Source: Azolla caroliniana (taxonomy: Eukaryota > Polypodiophyta). Taken from it: a DNA stretch of 64,000 bases. The stretch covers positions 9,362,001 to 9,426,000 of the forward strand of contig JBHGNT010000014.1 of assembly GCA_043228905.1 (NCBI GenBank), in the 5' to 3' direction. Position 1 is the first letter of the stretch, and every line of letters starts with the position of its first letter. Below the pieces are notes generated by a model. The model was not told where the DNA came from. It worked only from the letters and a program-made list of their open reading frames with translations, and did not search any database. A program made the translations under genes and the position numbers. Below are positions 10,120-19,909 of this stretch, one piece after another.

Positions 10120-11100
10120 ATGACCCGTGTAGCGGAAGTGTGTGAGCCGGAGAGCTACGCAGAAGCGGCTAAAGGTGCGAATTGGCGTGCCGCGATGGAG
10201 GAAGAGATGCACGCATTGGCAGAGAATGAGACCTGGGACCTGGTTGGCGCACCAACAGGGGTAAAACCGATCGGGTGTAGGTGGGTGTACAAGGTCAAGT
10301 GCAACACCGATGGCTCGGTCAACCGGTACAAGGCTCTGCTAGTGGCAAAGGGCTACGCGCAGAAACACGGCATCGACTACGATGAAACATTTGCGCTAGT
10401 CGCGAAAATGACGACCGTCCATGTTTTGCTCGTAGTAGCTGCGGCCAAGGGGTGGCACCTACATCAGATGGATGTAAAGATTGCGTTCTTGCAAGGTGAC
10501 CTTGAGGAACAGGTGTACATGGTACAACCTCCCAGATTTCACTCTGCAACGAACTCCTCGGCAATATGCCGACTGAAGAAGTCCCTTTACGGACTGAAGC
10601 AAGCCCCGTGTGCCTGGAACGCGAAGATCACGCAACAACTGCGTCGGATGGGCTTCGTCACGTCAAAATCGGACTCTTCCATGTTCATCCGGAAAGGTCG
10701 ACTTGGGCCGGTTAGTATTTTACTATATGTTGATGACTTGATCATCACCGGCGCCGACCTACGTGAAATCGACCGCGTGAAGCTCTAACTTGCGGCATCG
10801 TTCGACATGAAGGATCTAGGGGACCTTCATTACTTCCTCGGGATCGAAATGATCCGTACCCCCGAAGGCATATTGATCAACCAACGTCATTACGTGCTGA
10901 GTATGCTCTTCAAATTTGGGATGGCCGACTGTAAGTCCGTCTCGACTCCTGTTGACAGAACCGTCAAGCTTCGTCCCGATACGGGAAAGGTATGCGACCC
11001 GATGAGGTTCCGACAAATTGTCGGAAGCCTCATATACTTGACCATCACCCAACCCGACCTCAGTTATCCGGTCGGAGTGATCAGTCAGTTCATGGCGTGA
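10120..11100 (+). pseudogene. Copia F reverse transcriptase
   Basis: Copia RT in frame with the upstream part: GCRWVYKVK, VNRYKALLVAKGYAQ, MDVKIAFLQGDLEEQVYM, LKKSLYGLKQAP, and catalytic LLYVDDLIITG. A TAA at 10786 (Gln codon in Copia C) and a TGA at 11098 break it. The connection segment DLGDLHYFLGIEM and GSLIYLTITQPDLSY lies between them. Confidence 0.85.
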
Positions 11101-11914
11101 CCTACCGAGGAGCACCTTCAGTGTGCGCAACGCATACTTCGGTATGTCAACGGCACTAAGGACCGGTGCAGCCGTGCAGTTAGTCGGCTACACCGATGCT
11201 GATTGGGCTGGCAACGCCGCCGATCGCCAATCCACGTCCGGATACACGTTCTTCCTCGAGAGTGCTGCGATCGCGTGGAGCAGTAAGAAACAGCCGACAG
11301 TTGCACTGTCGAGCACCGAAGCTGAGTACCGAGGAGCGGATGTCGCGACATGCGAAGCCATATGGTTGAAGCGGCTACTTAAGGACCTGCAAGAGGAGGT
11401 GTCAGATCCGACGACGATCTACTGCGACAACCTCAACAACATCCAGCTCGCGAAGAACCCCGTTTTCCACGCACGGACCAAACACATTGAGGTGCACTAC
11501 CATTTCGTCCGTGAGTGTGTCCTTTCCGATGAAGTCGAACTTCAGTACGTTCCGACGGATCGGCAGACTGCCGACATTTTCACCAAGCCTCTTGGTCTGG
11601 ACAAGTTGCGGCAATTCTCAGGTGCGCTCGGATTGCGTCACCTCGACGTGCCAAACTTGAGGGGGAGAACAGTCCCGGACGACCAAGCAAGGCAGCAGGA
11701 AAGGAACGGAGACCGCGACACCACCGAGTCGGTTGACTCGGTTGTCAAGTTCGACTTCGGATCGGCTGAAGAAGCCGAGGGCGGACCCGCGGAAAAGTTC
11801 AGAAGAGGGCAGAAGGGGAGAAATCGAAGGAGAGAGCCGAAGCCAACCACGCATGGGGAAGATGACGCCACCGAGGGTGAGAAGACCGAGGACGAGTTGG
11901 AGACACCGAGGTAG
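11101..11914 (+). pseudogene. Copia F RNase H with charged C-terminal tail
   Basis: A deletion of about 20 bp near 11165, relative to Copia B, shifts the frame. RNase H then reads [27 protein letters not shown] and [13 protein letters not shown], ending [14 protein letters not shown]. It runs through a polypurine-like CTTGAGGGGGAGAAC (about 11655-11669), where a normal Copia would end, into a charged tail to the stop at 11912. Copia B and C have related tails. Confidence 0.8.
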
Positions 11915-11928
11915 CCGAGTCGGTTCGG

Positions 11929-12177
11929 ATGTTTGATTCAGACACGTTGAATCAACCGAGGCCCAAGCGGAAGAAAAGGCAGCAGGAGAAACGTCAACAC
12001 CGCAACAACAGAAGAGCTGATAAGGGCCGCATGAGCAGACAAGCCGACCGGAAGGGTCGAAGCGCGCGGAGTCGAACAGGTCGAGGAGCGCGAGCGAGGC
12101 GTGAAGCCAGGAGGAACCGGAGCTGTGAGCCCGAGGATCCCGAAGAGCCTCGAGTTGAGCTTGAGGGGGAGTGTTGA
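11929..12177 (+). CDS. Arg-rich reading frame before Copia F 3' LTR
   Basis: 82-aa frame, extremely basic (RRADKGRMSRQADRKGR; TGRGARARREARR), ending PRVELEGEC with its stop inside the LTR start. Copia B has a frame in the same place with matching RADREGRG, TGRRARARR and VELEGEC motifs. It lies one frame away from RNase H in both copies. Function unknown; it may be a nucleic-acid-binding tail or a non-coding purine-rich segment. Confidence 0.4.
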   Translation: MFDSDTLNQPRPKRKKRQQEKRQHRNNRRADKGRMSRQADRKGRSARSRTGRGARARREARRNRSCEPEDPEEPRVELEGEC

Positions 12178-12564
12178 GAGACAAGCTCAACATCGGCCGG
12201 ATTGGCTGAAGAAGCCGAGGACCGGATCGGTTGGGACCGATCGGTTAGGCCGAGTGCGTAAACCAGGAGGCCGTTAGGAAAGATATTCCGTGAGGAATAT
12301 ATTTGGGAGTTAGTGTAGGAGCTCTTAAAGAGCATTGAAGTACGGTCAGTACTTCGGTCAGTCCTTCGAGGACTTGTACAAAAGTATTCATGGAACACAC
12401 ATATATATAGAGTAGTGAATCGAGAACTTTTGTTGTCGAATATAGTTCTTCTTTCTCTCTCTGTCTCTCCCGAGTATACTGCGTAAGCTCAAGCTCTCCA
12501 TTAAACCTGAGTTTTCTATCTTCTGTTCGGTCTTCATACTTGCTTCCGCACGCTACTTTCTACA
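12172..12564 (+). repeat. Copia F 3' LTR
   Basis: 393 bp, preceded by the polypurine tract TTGAGGGGGAG at 12161-12171, followed by TSD CATGG. Confidence 0.95.
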
Positions 12565-15131
12565 CATGGCAAGAAATGAGCCATCTTCGTGTATCGATCG
12601 ACCACCGTTAGAATCGCATTGAACCCCTTAGAGACTGGAAGATCTGTGATGAAGTCTAGAGCAATGGATTGCCACAGCTGGCTTGGAATTGGTAATGGTT
12701 CTAATAAACCATATGGATGATGCCTTGGCATTTTCGCTCTGCAACATGTATCACAAGTCCGAACAAAATCCTCGACAAATTGTCGCATACAGGGCCACCT
12801 GAATGATCATTGTACTAAATGTAATGTTTTAGTACTACCAAAATGCCCAGCTGTATATGTGTCATGGCAGTTTTGAACTACTTGAAGGCGGCAAGAACCA
12901 TTAGGAACATACAAAAGTTCTTTAAAAAAGAGTAATCCATCATGGTATTTGAATTGCCGATAGTCCGTACCCGGTGGTTGCGACTGTGAACACGACGCTC
13001 GAGAGGGATCAATTTGTGCTAGTATAGCTTGGGCAAACGCATCTGTCTTCAAGTCTTCACGTATGGTATCGATAACGCGGGAATCCATGGGCATGTCAAA
13101 GATCTGTGTTGCTTGTAGTCGTGCCGGTCCCAAGATGACTTGTTTTTGGTTATCGAAAGTTGGCTCGCCGGGACGGGGTGCTAGATACGAACGTCGTGAT
13201 AATGCATCTGCCTTCCCTTGGTGCTTCCCCGGACGATATGTAATTTTGAAGTCGAAACGCGTGAGGAAGTGGGCCCACCGAGCTTGACGTTGATTCCACA
13301 CACGAGCATCCTGAAAGTAGGCAAGATTCTTGTGATCACTAAATACGGTGACTGGATGAGAGGATCCCTCCAGAAAATGCCTCCATTGCATAAAAGAATC
13401 CACTATTGCCAATAGCTCCTTATCATGAATTTCGTAGTTAATTTCGGCGGCGTCAAACTTGCGTGAGTGAAAAGCCACAGGATGTAGCTTCTCATCATTC
13501 CCCTGTTGTGACAGAATTTTCCCCAATGCAAAATCCGATGCGTCAGCTTCGATAATGAATGCGTTTTCCGGATCGACATGAGCTAGAATTGGAGCCGATG
13601 TAAATGCCTTTTTAAGACTCTCGAAAGCCATGTCCGTTTCTTCAGACCAGATGAACGGTTGTCCCTTCCTGGTAAGTTGTGTGAGAGGTAGAACGATCTT
13701 TGAGTAATCTTGTATGAACTTCCGGTAAAAATTGGCAAAGCCTAGGAAGTATTGCACATCCTGCACCGAACGCGGAGTTTGCCATTCTACCACTGTTTTG
13801 ACCTTAGCTGGGTCCATGGAGATGCCTTCTGACGAAATGATGTAGCCGAGAAATTCCACTTGGTTGCACCCGAAACTACATTTTTCCAGCTTTGCATACA
13901 GACCATGTTCTCGAAGTCGTTTTAGTACTAATAGTACATGAGAATCATGTTCTTCTTGGGTCTTTGAATAAACCAGTAGATCATCCAAACAGATGATCAA
14001 ACAATCATCCAATAGATCTCGGAATATATCATTAGCCATGTGATGGAAGACTGTTGGCGCATTGGTGAGGCCGAACAACATGACCGTATACTCGAAGTGC
14101 CCATATCTGGTGCAAAACGCGGTCTTCCATTCGTCTCCTTGTCGGATCTGTACGAGGTTATCTGCTCCCCGTAAGTCGATCTTCGTGAAGAACCTGGCAC
14201 CATTGACCCGTTCTAAAAGACTTGAGATAAGGGGAAGAGCATACCTATTCCTGATTGTAACCTTATTCAAGCCACGGTAATCTACAACGAGACGAAACGA
14301 TCCATCTTTTTTCTTGACGAAGAAAATGGAAGCATCGGCTGGAGATTTTGAATGTCGAATGAAACCATTTTCCAAATTCTCCTCGATATAGGCCCGAAGG
14401 ACTTCCAGCTCGGTTGGTGACAAATTGTAGATCGGTCCCCATGGCGGCTCTTTTCCCGGTTGTAAATCGATGGGGCAATCGTACGGTTGATGATGAGGAA
14501 GTGTGTTGGCTTGTACTTTATCGAACACATCGGCGTAATGACGATACTTCTCGGGAAGTTGAACGATGGATTGTCCTTTAGTGGTGCTGGAGGGGTTTAC
14601 TGATATTGCAAAGAGGAACATTTCCTCCATGCGCCCTTCGTTACGCAACTGACGTAGCGAAATGGTTGCCATCTTCTGAGTTGACCCTTGGGTTTGTCGA
14701 CACCGGATTTCTCTTGTTCTCCAATCTATGTCTGGGTTATGTAACTCGAACCACGGTAATCCTAAAACTATAGGATGTTCTGGGATACTAATAATATTAA
14801 ATGATACTACACATGCTAAGTTATCTAGGACAATATTAATGGGCTCTGACTCTTCTATGATATTTCCGGAAGCAATGGAACGTCCATCAATGACTACTAC
14901 AGAGGCTGGACACTGGAGTTTTCTTAGGGATATCTTATGAGCTTGAGCAAATTTCTTATCCATAAAGCAAGAGTTAGCTCCGGAATCTAGGAGTGCTAGG
15001 ACATGTATTGGAGGGGTACTTTTAGTACTAACTATTACTTGGGCTACGAACACATCACTAACTTGCTTAGAGGGAATGGAACCACTAATGGGCTGCACAA
15101 ATCTAGGGCTGTCGAACCAAACGGCTCCTAT
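12565..15131 (-). pseudogene. Gypsy D pol: protease, RT, RNase H, IN N-terminus
   Basis: Minus-strand frame, almost intact. Protease active site LLDSGANSCFMD and [56 protein letters not shown] and ICLDDLLVYS (Cys in place of the usual Tyr before LDD); RNase [26 protein letters not shown] zinc module (CHDTYTAGHFGSTKTL ... CDTCCRAKMPRHHPYG). One TGA, in place of an Arg codon, interrupts it just below 12807. Pol is in the -1 frame relative to gag and its first in-frame ATG lies inside the protease motif, so how it was expressed is unclear. Copia F cuts the IN at 12569. Confidence 0.9.
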
Positions 15132-15142
15132 TTTGGCTGGAC

Positions 15143-16294
15143 TTAGTCATTTAACTCTTCTTCTAACTGACTAGGGACATCAAATTTGTTCGCTAGATCT
15201 GGGCTATTAGTACTATTAGGACTATTAGATATTCCTACTGAAATAGGCTCGGGTTTAGTACAATTAGAACTAGCGACTATTTGGTTTACCTGTCTTCGAG
15301 GCCTATGGGGGCAATTTATTGCGATATGTCCTGGTCCACCGCAGTAAAGACATAGTCGATTTGTACGGTGTCGCTGCTTTTCTTCTTCGGATAATGGCCC
15401 TCGACGACGTGTAGTGTCAATCTCCATCGGAGTCGGAGTATTCGCTGGAGGCGCATTATATGACTCCCTCGGAAAAGGTCTTGCTACCACTGAGGCGTAG
15501 GTGGGCTCTGATCTTGGCCTCGGCATCTGTAGCTGTCTTTCCGAACGTCGCTCAAAGAGGCGGTTGTCACATCTCACCGCGCGACTGATTGCTTCTGTTA
15601 AGGACTTTGGCTCTTCGGGGAAGGTCAAGAGTAAATCCTTGACGTCGTTGCGTAAACCATAACGGAATTGCTCCATCAATGCTTGATCATCCCAAGGGAT
15701 ATCGGCGGTGAGTAGGCGAAAATCTGCAGCGTATGCGGAGGCTGGACGGTCACCTTGGCATAATCGTCGAATTTTGTTGATTGCGGTCTTGATGCTGTCA
15801 GTATCTCCGAAACATGCTTTAAACTCACCTAGAAACTCTTCAAAATTGTTGAGTAACGGAGATTCCTTTTCTAATAGTGGAGCGAACCATGACAATGCTG
15901 AACCACTTAACAAAGTGCCTACTAAACCCACTCGTGATGCATCGGTGGGATATCGGGAAGGATGCATTTGGATAACTAATCGTACCTGGTTAAGGAACCC
16001 TCTAAACTGCGATCGCGTTCCATCGAAGTTCGTGGGAAGGCCAATCTTGGGTTCTTTATGAATTCCTTGTGTTCCGGGCCCTTGTTGTTGCATCGCAACG
16101 ATGGTTGCTTCAAGTTGTTGCACACGTAATGCAAGTTCACCATGTTGTTGTTGCGTTTGCTGCTTTTCTAAGGAGATTTGCTGAAGATCCCCCAACAATC
16201 GTTGGTTTTCTTGTTCCAAAGCATGGAACTTCTCTTTCAAGCATTGAAATTCCGAGAAAACAGATTGATATTCTTCAGCACTAATAGTGGCCAT
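15143..16294 (-). CDS. Gypsy D gag
   Basis: Intact 383-aa gag from ATG 16294 (minus). Residues about 5-70 form a Gln/Glu-rich coiled coil (LEQENQRLLGDLQQISLEKQ); then a retrotransposon gag/capsid domain (FDGTRSQFRGFLNQVRL, GSALSWFAPLL, FRYGLRNDVKDLLLTFP); then a CCHC knuckle CLYCGGPGHIAINC. The stop TAA is followed by pol in the -1 frame. Orthologous to the Gypsy G gag at 45335. Confidence 0.9.
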   Translation of the reverse strand: MATISAEEYQSVFSEFQCLKEKFHALEQENQRLLGDLQQISLEKQQTQQQHGELALRVQQLEATIVAMQQQGPGTQGIHKEPKIGLPTNFDGTRSQFRGFLNQVRLVIQMHPSRYPTDASRVGLVGTLLSGSALSWFAPLLEKESPLLNNFEEFLGEFKACFGDTDSIKTAINKIRRLCQGDRPASAYAADFRLLTADIPWDDQALMEQFRYGLRNDVKDLLLTFPEEPKSLTEAISRAVRCDNRLFERRSERQLQMPRPRSEPTYASVVARPFPRESYNAPPANTPTPMEIDTTRRRGPLSEEEKQRHRTNRLCLYCGGPGHIAINCPHRPRRQVNQIVASSNCTKPEPISVGISNSPNSTNSPDLANKFDVPSQLEEELND

Positions 16295-16352
16295 GGGATG
16301 AAAGAAAAGAGGAATAAGAGATTAGTAGGAAATGAGAGAGATAGAAGGTAGA

Positions 16353-16367
16353 GAAATTGGTTCAAAC
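16353..16367 (-). other. Gypsy D primer-binding site, complementary to its own LTR
   Basis: Directly inside the 5' LTR the minus strand reads GTTTGAACCAATTTC. Twelve nt of it (TTGAACCAATTT) are complementary to AAATTGGTTCAA in the LTR at 16585-16596 (minus), which starts 33 nt downstream of the TATA box at 16622-16629. It does not begin TGG and matches no common tRNA primer, so it fits a self-priming layout. Confidence 0.65.
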
Positions 16368-16472
16368 TGTCAGGAACAGTACTGAGACAAAGAAGGAATT
16401 AGTACTAAACGAAGGATTAGTACTAGGAGAGGTGTAGAACTTCTTCGAGAGAAGGAAGGAGTGAGCGAGACG

Positions 16473-16518
<46 letters not shown>

Positions 16519-16813
16519 TGATAAGAAAGATATGTATTATATGAAGAGAATATACAATGGTGGCTAAAAGGCTTAAGACTGGCGTTGAACCAATTTGGTT
16601 CAACATAATGCCTAGTGCCCTCTTTTATAGTGTTTTCAGGAGTAATCTTGAAGCTTCTAGAATGTTCCAGAGAAATCTGGAATATACACTAATTTCCTAT
16701 AATAAAATGTAAATGAAAATAATATCCTACGTATTACAATAGATGGTCTAATGGTCAAGAGCTCGACCCATATAACCTAAGGTCATGGGTTCGAGTCTTG
16801 CCATATCATGATA
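16368..16813 (-). repeat. Gypsy D 5' LTR
   Basis: 446 bp. It has a minus-strand TATAAAAG at 16622-16629, a GTTGAACCAA palindrome at the predicted start site, a (GA)n tract at about 16476-16514 and repeated AGTACT palindromes near U5. The U3 end holds the antisense tRNA-like segment described separately. Confidence 0.92.
16744..16797 (+). promoter_or_regulatory. tRNA-like A box / B box pair in Gypsy D LTR (antisense)
   Basis: TGGTCTAATGG (16744-16754) fits the A-box consensus TRGYNNARNGG, and GTTCGAGTC (16789-16797) fits the B box GWTCRANNC, spaced as in a tRNA gene. The intervening GTCAAGAGC resembles a D-arm 3' half. The acceptor stem does not pair, so it is not a functional tRNA. Whether Pol III uses it is unknown. 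Confidence 0.6.
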
Positions 16814-16911
16814 TATCTCCTCTTCAAGATAACCATGAAGGAATGCAGTCTTCACATCTAGCTGCTCAATCGCTAGATTCATACTTGCATCTCAACAAAC
16901 CAAATGGATGA
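16814..16911 (-). pseudogene. Copia A RT fragment
   Basis: Resumes the Copia A RT frame after Gypsy D: the minus strand encodes the segment equivalent to QMDVKTAFLHGDLEEE of Copia L. It is bounded on the right by a solo LTR. Confidence 0.8.
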
Positions 16912-17245
16912 TGTAAAGAATCGAGCCTGATTTTGTGCAACGGAAAGAGTAGGTGTGTATATGAGAGAGAGGGAGAGAGATACAAAACTAGAAAATTTTA
17001 ACAAGAATGAACAACCAACAATTACAAAGAAGAGGAGAGGTGCTTATGTAGTCCCTTCTCTCTATACTCTCTCACTACAACTACCTCTTGAGAAAGAGGT
17101 GGAGACTTAATTTCCTACTAACTATGTGTCATAGGACTAACTTCTATGACACATTAGTTATGATACAAAGCAGTGGGGTGTTCACACACTTCACTATTCC
17201 TAAGATGTGTACCCACTCTAAGGAAGTTGAGTTTGATCCTCAACC
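16912..17245 (-). mobile_element. Solo LTR of the Copia E family
   Basis: 334 bp starting TGTAAAGAATCGA on the plus strand, with flanking GATGA at 16907-16911 and 17246-17250. Related to the E LTR at 57337-57741 (shared TGTCATAG and GTTCACACACT segments). It interrupts the Copia A RT frame, which resumes after it. The final base has changed (CC instead of CA). Confidence 0.85.
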
Positions 17246-17530
17246 GATGACATCTTTACGATTGGAGAGAAAATCTCATCAAAGTAAACACCCTTCTCTT
17301 GCTAGAAACCTTTCACCACTATGCTTGTATCTACGTGGCCAACCATCTGAATCTCTTGTTTTCAGTTTGAAAATCCACATGTTCCTGAGAGTTCTCTTTC
17401 CCTCAAGAAATTTCACCAAGTCATAAGTGTGGTTCTCATGCAAGGAATTTATCTCATCTTGCCTGGCACTATACCACTCCAACATAGCTTCCTCGTAGCA
17501 CTCAAGCTCACCTTCATTAGTCAGCAACAC
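17246..17530 (-). pseudogene. Copia A RT N-terminal fragment
   Basis: Minus-strand sequence matches the RT start of Copia L, K and J: SLHENHTYDLVKFLEGKR, then an RNMWIFKLK-like segment and GVYFDEIF-like sequence near 17290. Several substitutions and stops. Confidence 0.8.
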
Positions 17531-18033
17531 ATACTCACTGGCTGGATATCTAAGGAACTCTGTCTTTGTCTAAAAGGATATCTTCACAACTCAACAATCG
17601 ACTCAGTCTTAGTTGTTTTTGGTTGCTTATCATCATTATTTGCATCATGCATGTCTTCCTACTTAATATTATCTGATTGTTGTACACTTACAGGATGTAC
17701 AGGATTTGTGTAAGAAAACACGGGATCTATAATAGCAACACGGTGGGAAGATGACGTAGCTTCCTCGTAGCATTCAGGCTCACCTTCATTAATCAGCAAC
17801 ACATACTCACTGAATGGATATCTAAGGAACTTTGTCTTTGTCTAAAAGGATATCTTCACAACTCAACAGTCGACTCAGTCTCAGCTATTTCTGGTAGCTT
17901 ATCATCATTATTTGCATCATGGATGTCTTCCTATTGAATATTATATTATTGTTGTACACTTACAAGATGTATAGGATTTGTGTCAGAAAACACGGGATCT
18001 ATAACAACAACAGGGTGGGAAGACAACACTGGT
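17486..18033 (-). repeat. Direct tandem duplication in Copia A IN-RT linker
   Basis: Two head-to-tail copies of about 273 bp (17486-17758 and 17759-18033), starting at CTTCCTCGTAGCA and ending near GGTGGGAAGA. They correspond to the acidic linker between integrase and RT in Copia. Copies differ at roughly 5-10 percent of positions, so the duplication is not very recent. Confidence 0.8.
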
Positions 18034-18144
18034 TGTTCTTGTTCCACACATAACTCTTTTCATGGTAACAGAGTGCAAGGGTTGAGAATCCTCTGTTGTC
18101 AACATAAAAACCGTAGACAGATCAAAACCTAGCCTCAGGAAAGA

Positions 18145-19415
18145 ATGGACAAAAGTATGGCAAGCTCGCTTCCGACTGAGAAGCTCGACAGAAACAACTA
18201 TGTGTCTTGGTCTTACAAGACGCATCAATACCTACTAGGTCACGAGTACTGGAGTTATGTTGAAGGAGCGAACGAGGTAGCGCCAGATTCGGCACACAAG
18301 GACTTCCCCGCTTGGGAACAAGGAGCGAGCAGAGTGTTGTATTGCCTCGTGTCTTCCGTGCACGACTAGATGTTGGGCTATATCAGAGACACGAAAACGC
18401 TGAAGGAAGCCTTGGAAAATCTCAGAAAGATTTTTGTTGCAAGTACCATGACACGGAAGTTGTAGCTCTGACAAGAGCTCAACAATGTCCAGCAAAGGGA
18501 CATGTTGGTCACCGACTACACCACGAAGATAAAGGAGATCTGCGACACACTAAGGTCCATCAACATGATGGTGGACGAAGACGAGATGGTGCAGATCTTC
18601 CTCAGTGGTCTCACGTAGAGGTACAAGCCAATTTGGACGGTGATATCCACCCAAGAGAAGTCACCATCCTTCTTTGACTTGCAATCGATGTTGATGGTCG
18701 AAGAAAACCATGTGAGTGAGTCAAGGACCACTCACTCGGACAGTTGGATGCTATACATGGAGGCAGATCGGCCCCATGGGTGTGGTGGATTAGGTGGATC
18801 GGCACGCAATAGTGACGTCCAATAAGAGAAGGAAAGAAGCCACAAAGGTAATGTTGTCGAACTGACACAAGCAGGGGGAGTCAAGGTAGCACCGGAAACC
18901 GGCAAGGAAAGGCCGAAACAGAATGCTAGTATTGTGGAAAAAAGCCACTAGGAGAGCGAGTGTTGGAAGAAGTGTACCGATATGGACAAATCCAGATCCG
19001 GCAAGACCAGAGAAGGGAGTCAACAAAGCTCGCACTACAAGGGATCAAGATCTGGAATTGGAAAGATCGGAAAAGGGCGAGCCTTTGTGATGAAGCACAA
19101 GGAAAACTCGATGAAGAAGACCACCTCACAATAGATGAGGTGTGGTACGTTGACTGTTGAGCGTCAAATCAAATGACGAGCTATGAAGAATGGTTCTCAT
19201 ACTAAGAGAAACTAGAGCAACCGGGAGTGGTCGAACCCGGAGACGGCACTCCGCACCCGATCGAACATGTCTATGAAGTTCCCTTAAGTCATGTCGGACA
19301 GAAGAGAAAACTCATGAACATGTTGCACGTTCCGACAATAACAAAGATCTAGGTATCAGTCGGGCAGATCGTAGACCAGGGGTTGCAAGTTCAATTTACA
19401 CATCTCAAGTGCTTT
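18145..19415 (+). pseudogene. Copia C gag and protease
   Basis: Starts MDKSMASSLPTEKLDRNNY, like F and B. Premature stops begin at 18367. The knuckle region has TGC-TAG-TAT-TGT with the TAG at 18927-18929, at the same codon as the Copia F gag stop. The protease area near 19150-19390 is highly decayed (VDC in place of VDSGAS). Interrupted at 19415 within the sequence LKCF. Confidence 0.8.
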
Positions 19416-19438
19416 TGTCATGGACATGACAACAGTCA

Positions 19439-19532
19439 TGTCACGATTCGAACTCTTAACCTACTGTATTATAATCAATCAATATGTTTTAATTAACACA
19501 TCCGATACATGGTCATATTACCTTTGTAGATT
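19439..19532 (+). repeat. Gypsy H 5' LTR fragment
   Basis: Aligns with the start of the 3' LTR at 25479; the first 15 bases differ only by C-to-T or G-to-A changes in the 3' copy. A perfect antisense B box (GTTCGAATC) lies at 19445-19453. It stops where E-type LTR sequence begins. The preceding 19416-19438 contains a near-palindrome TGTCATGGACATGACA. Confidence 0.7.
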
Positions 19533-19888
19533 ACCTAGTGTGTGAACTCACCTTGAGAGTGAATAGACACTCCAACGGTCAAGAGTCACCATTAAGTCAC
19601 CTCTTTGTATTCTAGCATTTAGTATGAGTCATAGAATCATATTCTATGACACATAACTTATGAGCTTTCACATTCCCCATGCTCTATGAGCCTTGTAGTT
19701 AATGAAGAGAGAGGGTGACTACATAAAGCACCCTCCTCCCACCTTGTATAGTGTTGAGTCTTTCTCCTTTGTCAATATACTTTTACCTTGCGTATTCCTT
19801 GTCTCTCTCACTCTCTCTTTCTCTCTCATACACACACATAACTCATATCTCTTCCGCTTCACAAGAATCCATCTCTTGATTCTTTACA
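19533..19888 (+). repeat. Copia E-family LTR, plus orientation, 5'-truncated
   Basis: Resembles the reverse complement of 57337-57720, sharing the CATATTCTATGACACATAA core, the GTAGTTAATGAAGAGAGAG segment and a GATTCTTTACA end. The first about 25 bp of the LTR are missing. No E coding sequence follows it. Confidence 0.7.
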
Positions 19889-19909
19889 CCATTGACAAAA
19901 CAAGCTATT

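Larger units (their letters stand above)
6924..12564 (+). mobile_element. Copia F: complete element, 393-bp LTRs
   Basis: Ty1/copia element inserted in the Gypsy D integrase. TSD CATGG is at 6919-6923 and 12565-12569. Both LTRs are 393 bp, begin TGTTGAGAGAC, end CTACA and differ at about a dozen positions, mostly transitions, indicating a fairly recent insertion. The PBS TGGTATCAGAGC abuts the 5' LTR and a polypurine tract abuts the 3' LTR. Same lineage as Copia B, C and N. The coding region is complete but carries seven stops and one small deletion. Confidence 0.95.
3547..16813 (-). mobile_element. Gypsy D: chromovirus, minus strand, with two nested insertions
   Basis: Ty3/gypsy element inserted in Copia A pol. 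TSD TATCT is at 3542-3546 and 16814-16818. LTRs: 3' copy 3547-3684 plus 5621-5920 (split by element X), 5' copy 16368-16813 (446 bp). Gene order is gag, PR, RT, RNase H, IN, chromodomain. Pol is interrupted by Copia F (6924-12564). The LTR starts TGTCATGATA (element sense) and ends CCTGACA. The same family recurs as Gypsy G and as an LTR fragment at 51148-51296. Confidence 0.9.

Noticed and set aside
7387-11914. All Copia F stops as C-to-T methylation damage
   Set aside because: Compared with sister copies, several stops (8371, 8617, 10117) need transversions, so decay is mixed.
16744-16797. A functional tRNA gene
   Set aside because: A and B boxes and D-arm-like sequence are present, but acceptor-stem halves do not pair and the T stem is weak; kept only as a tRNA-like promoter segment.
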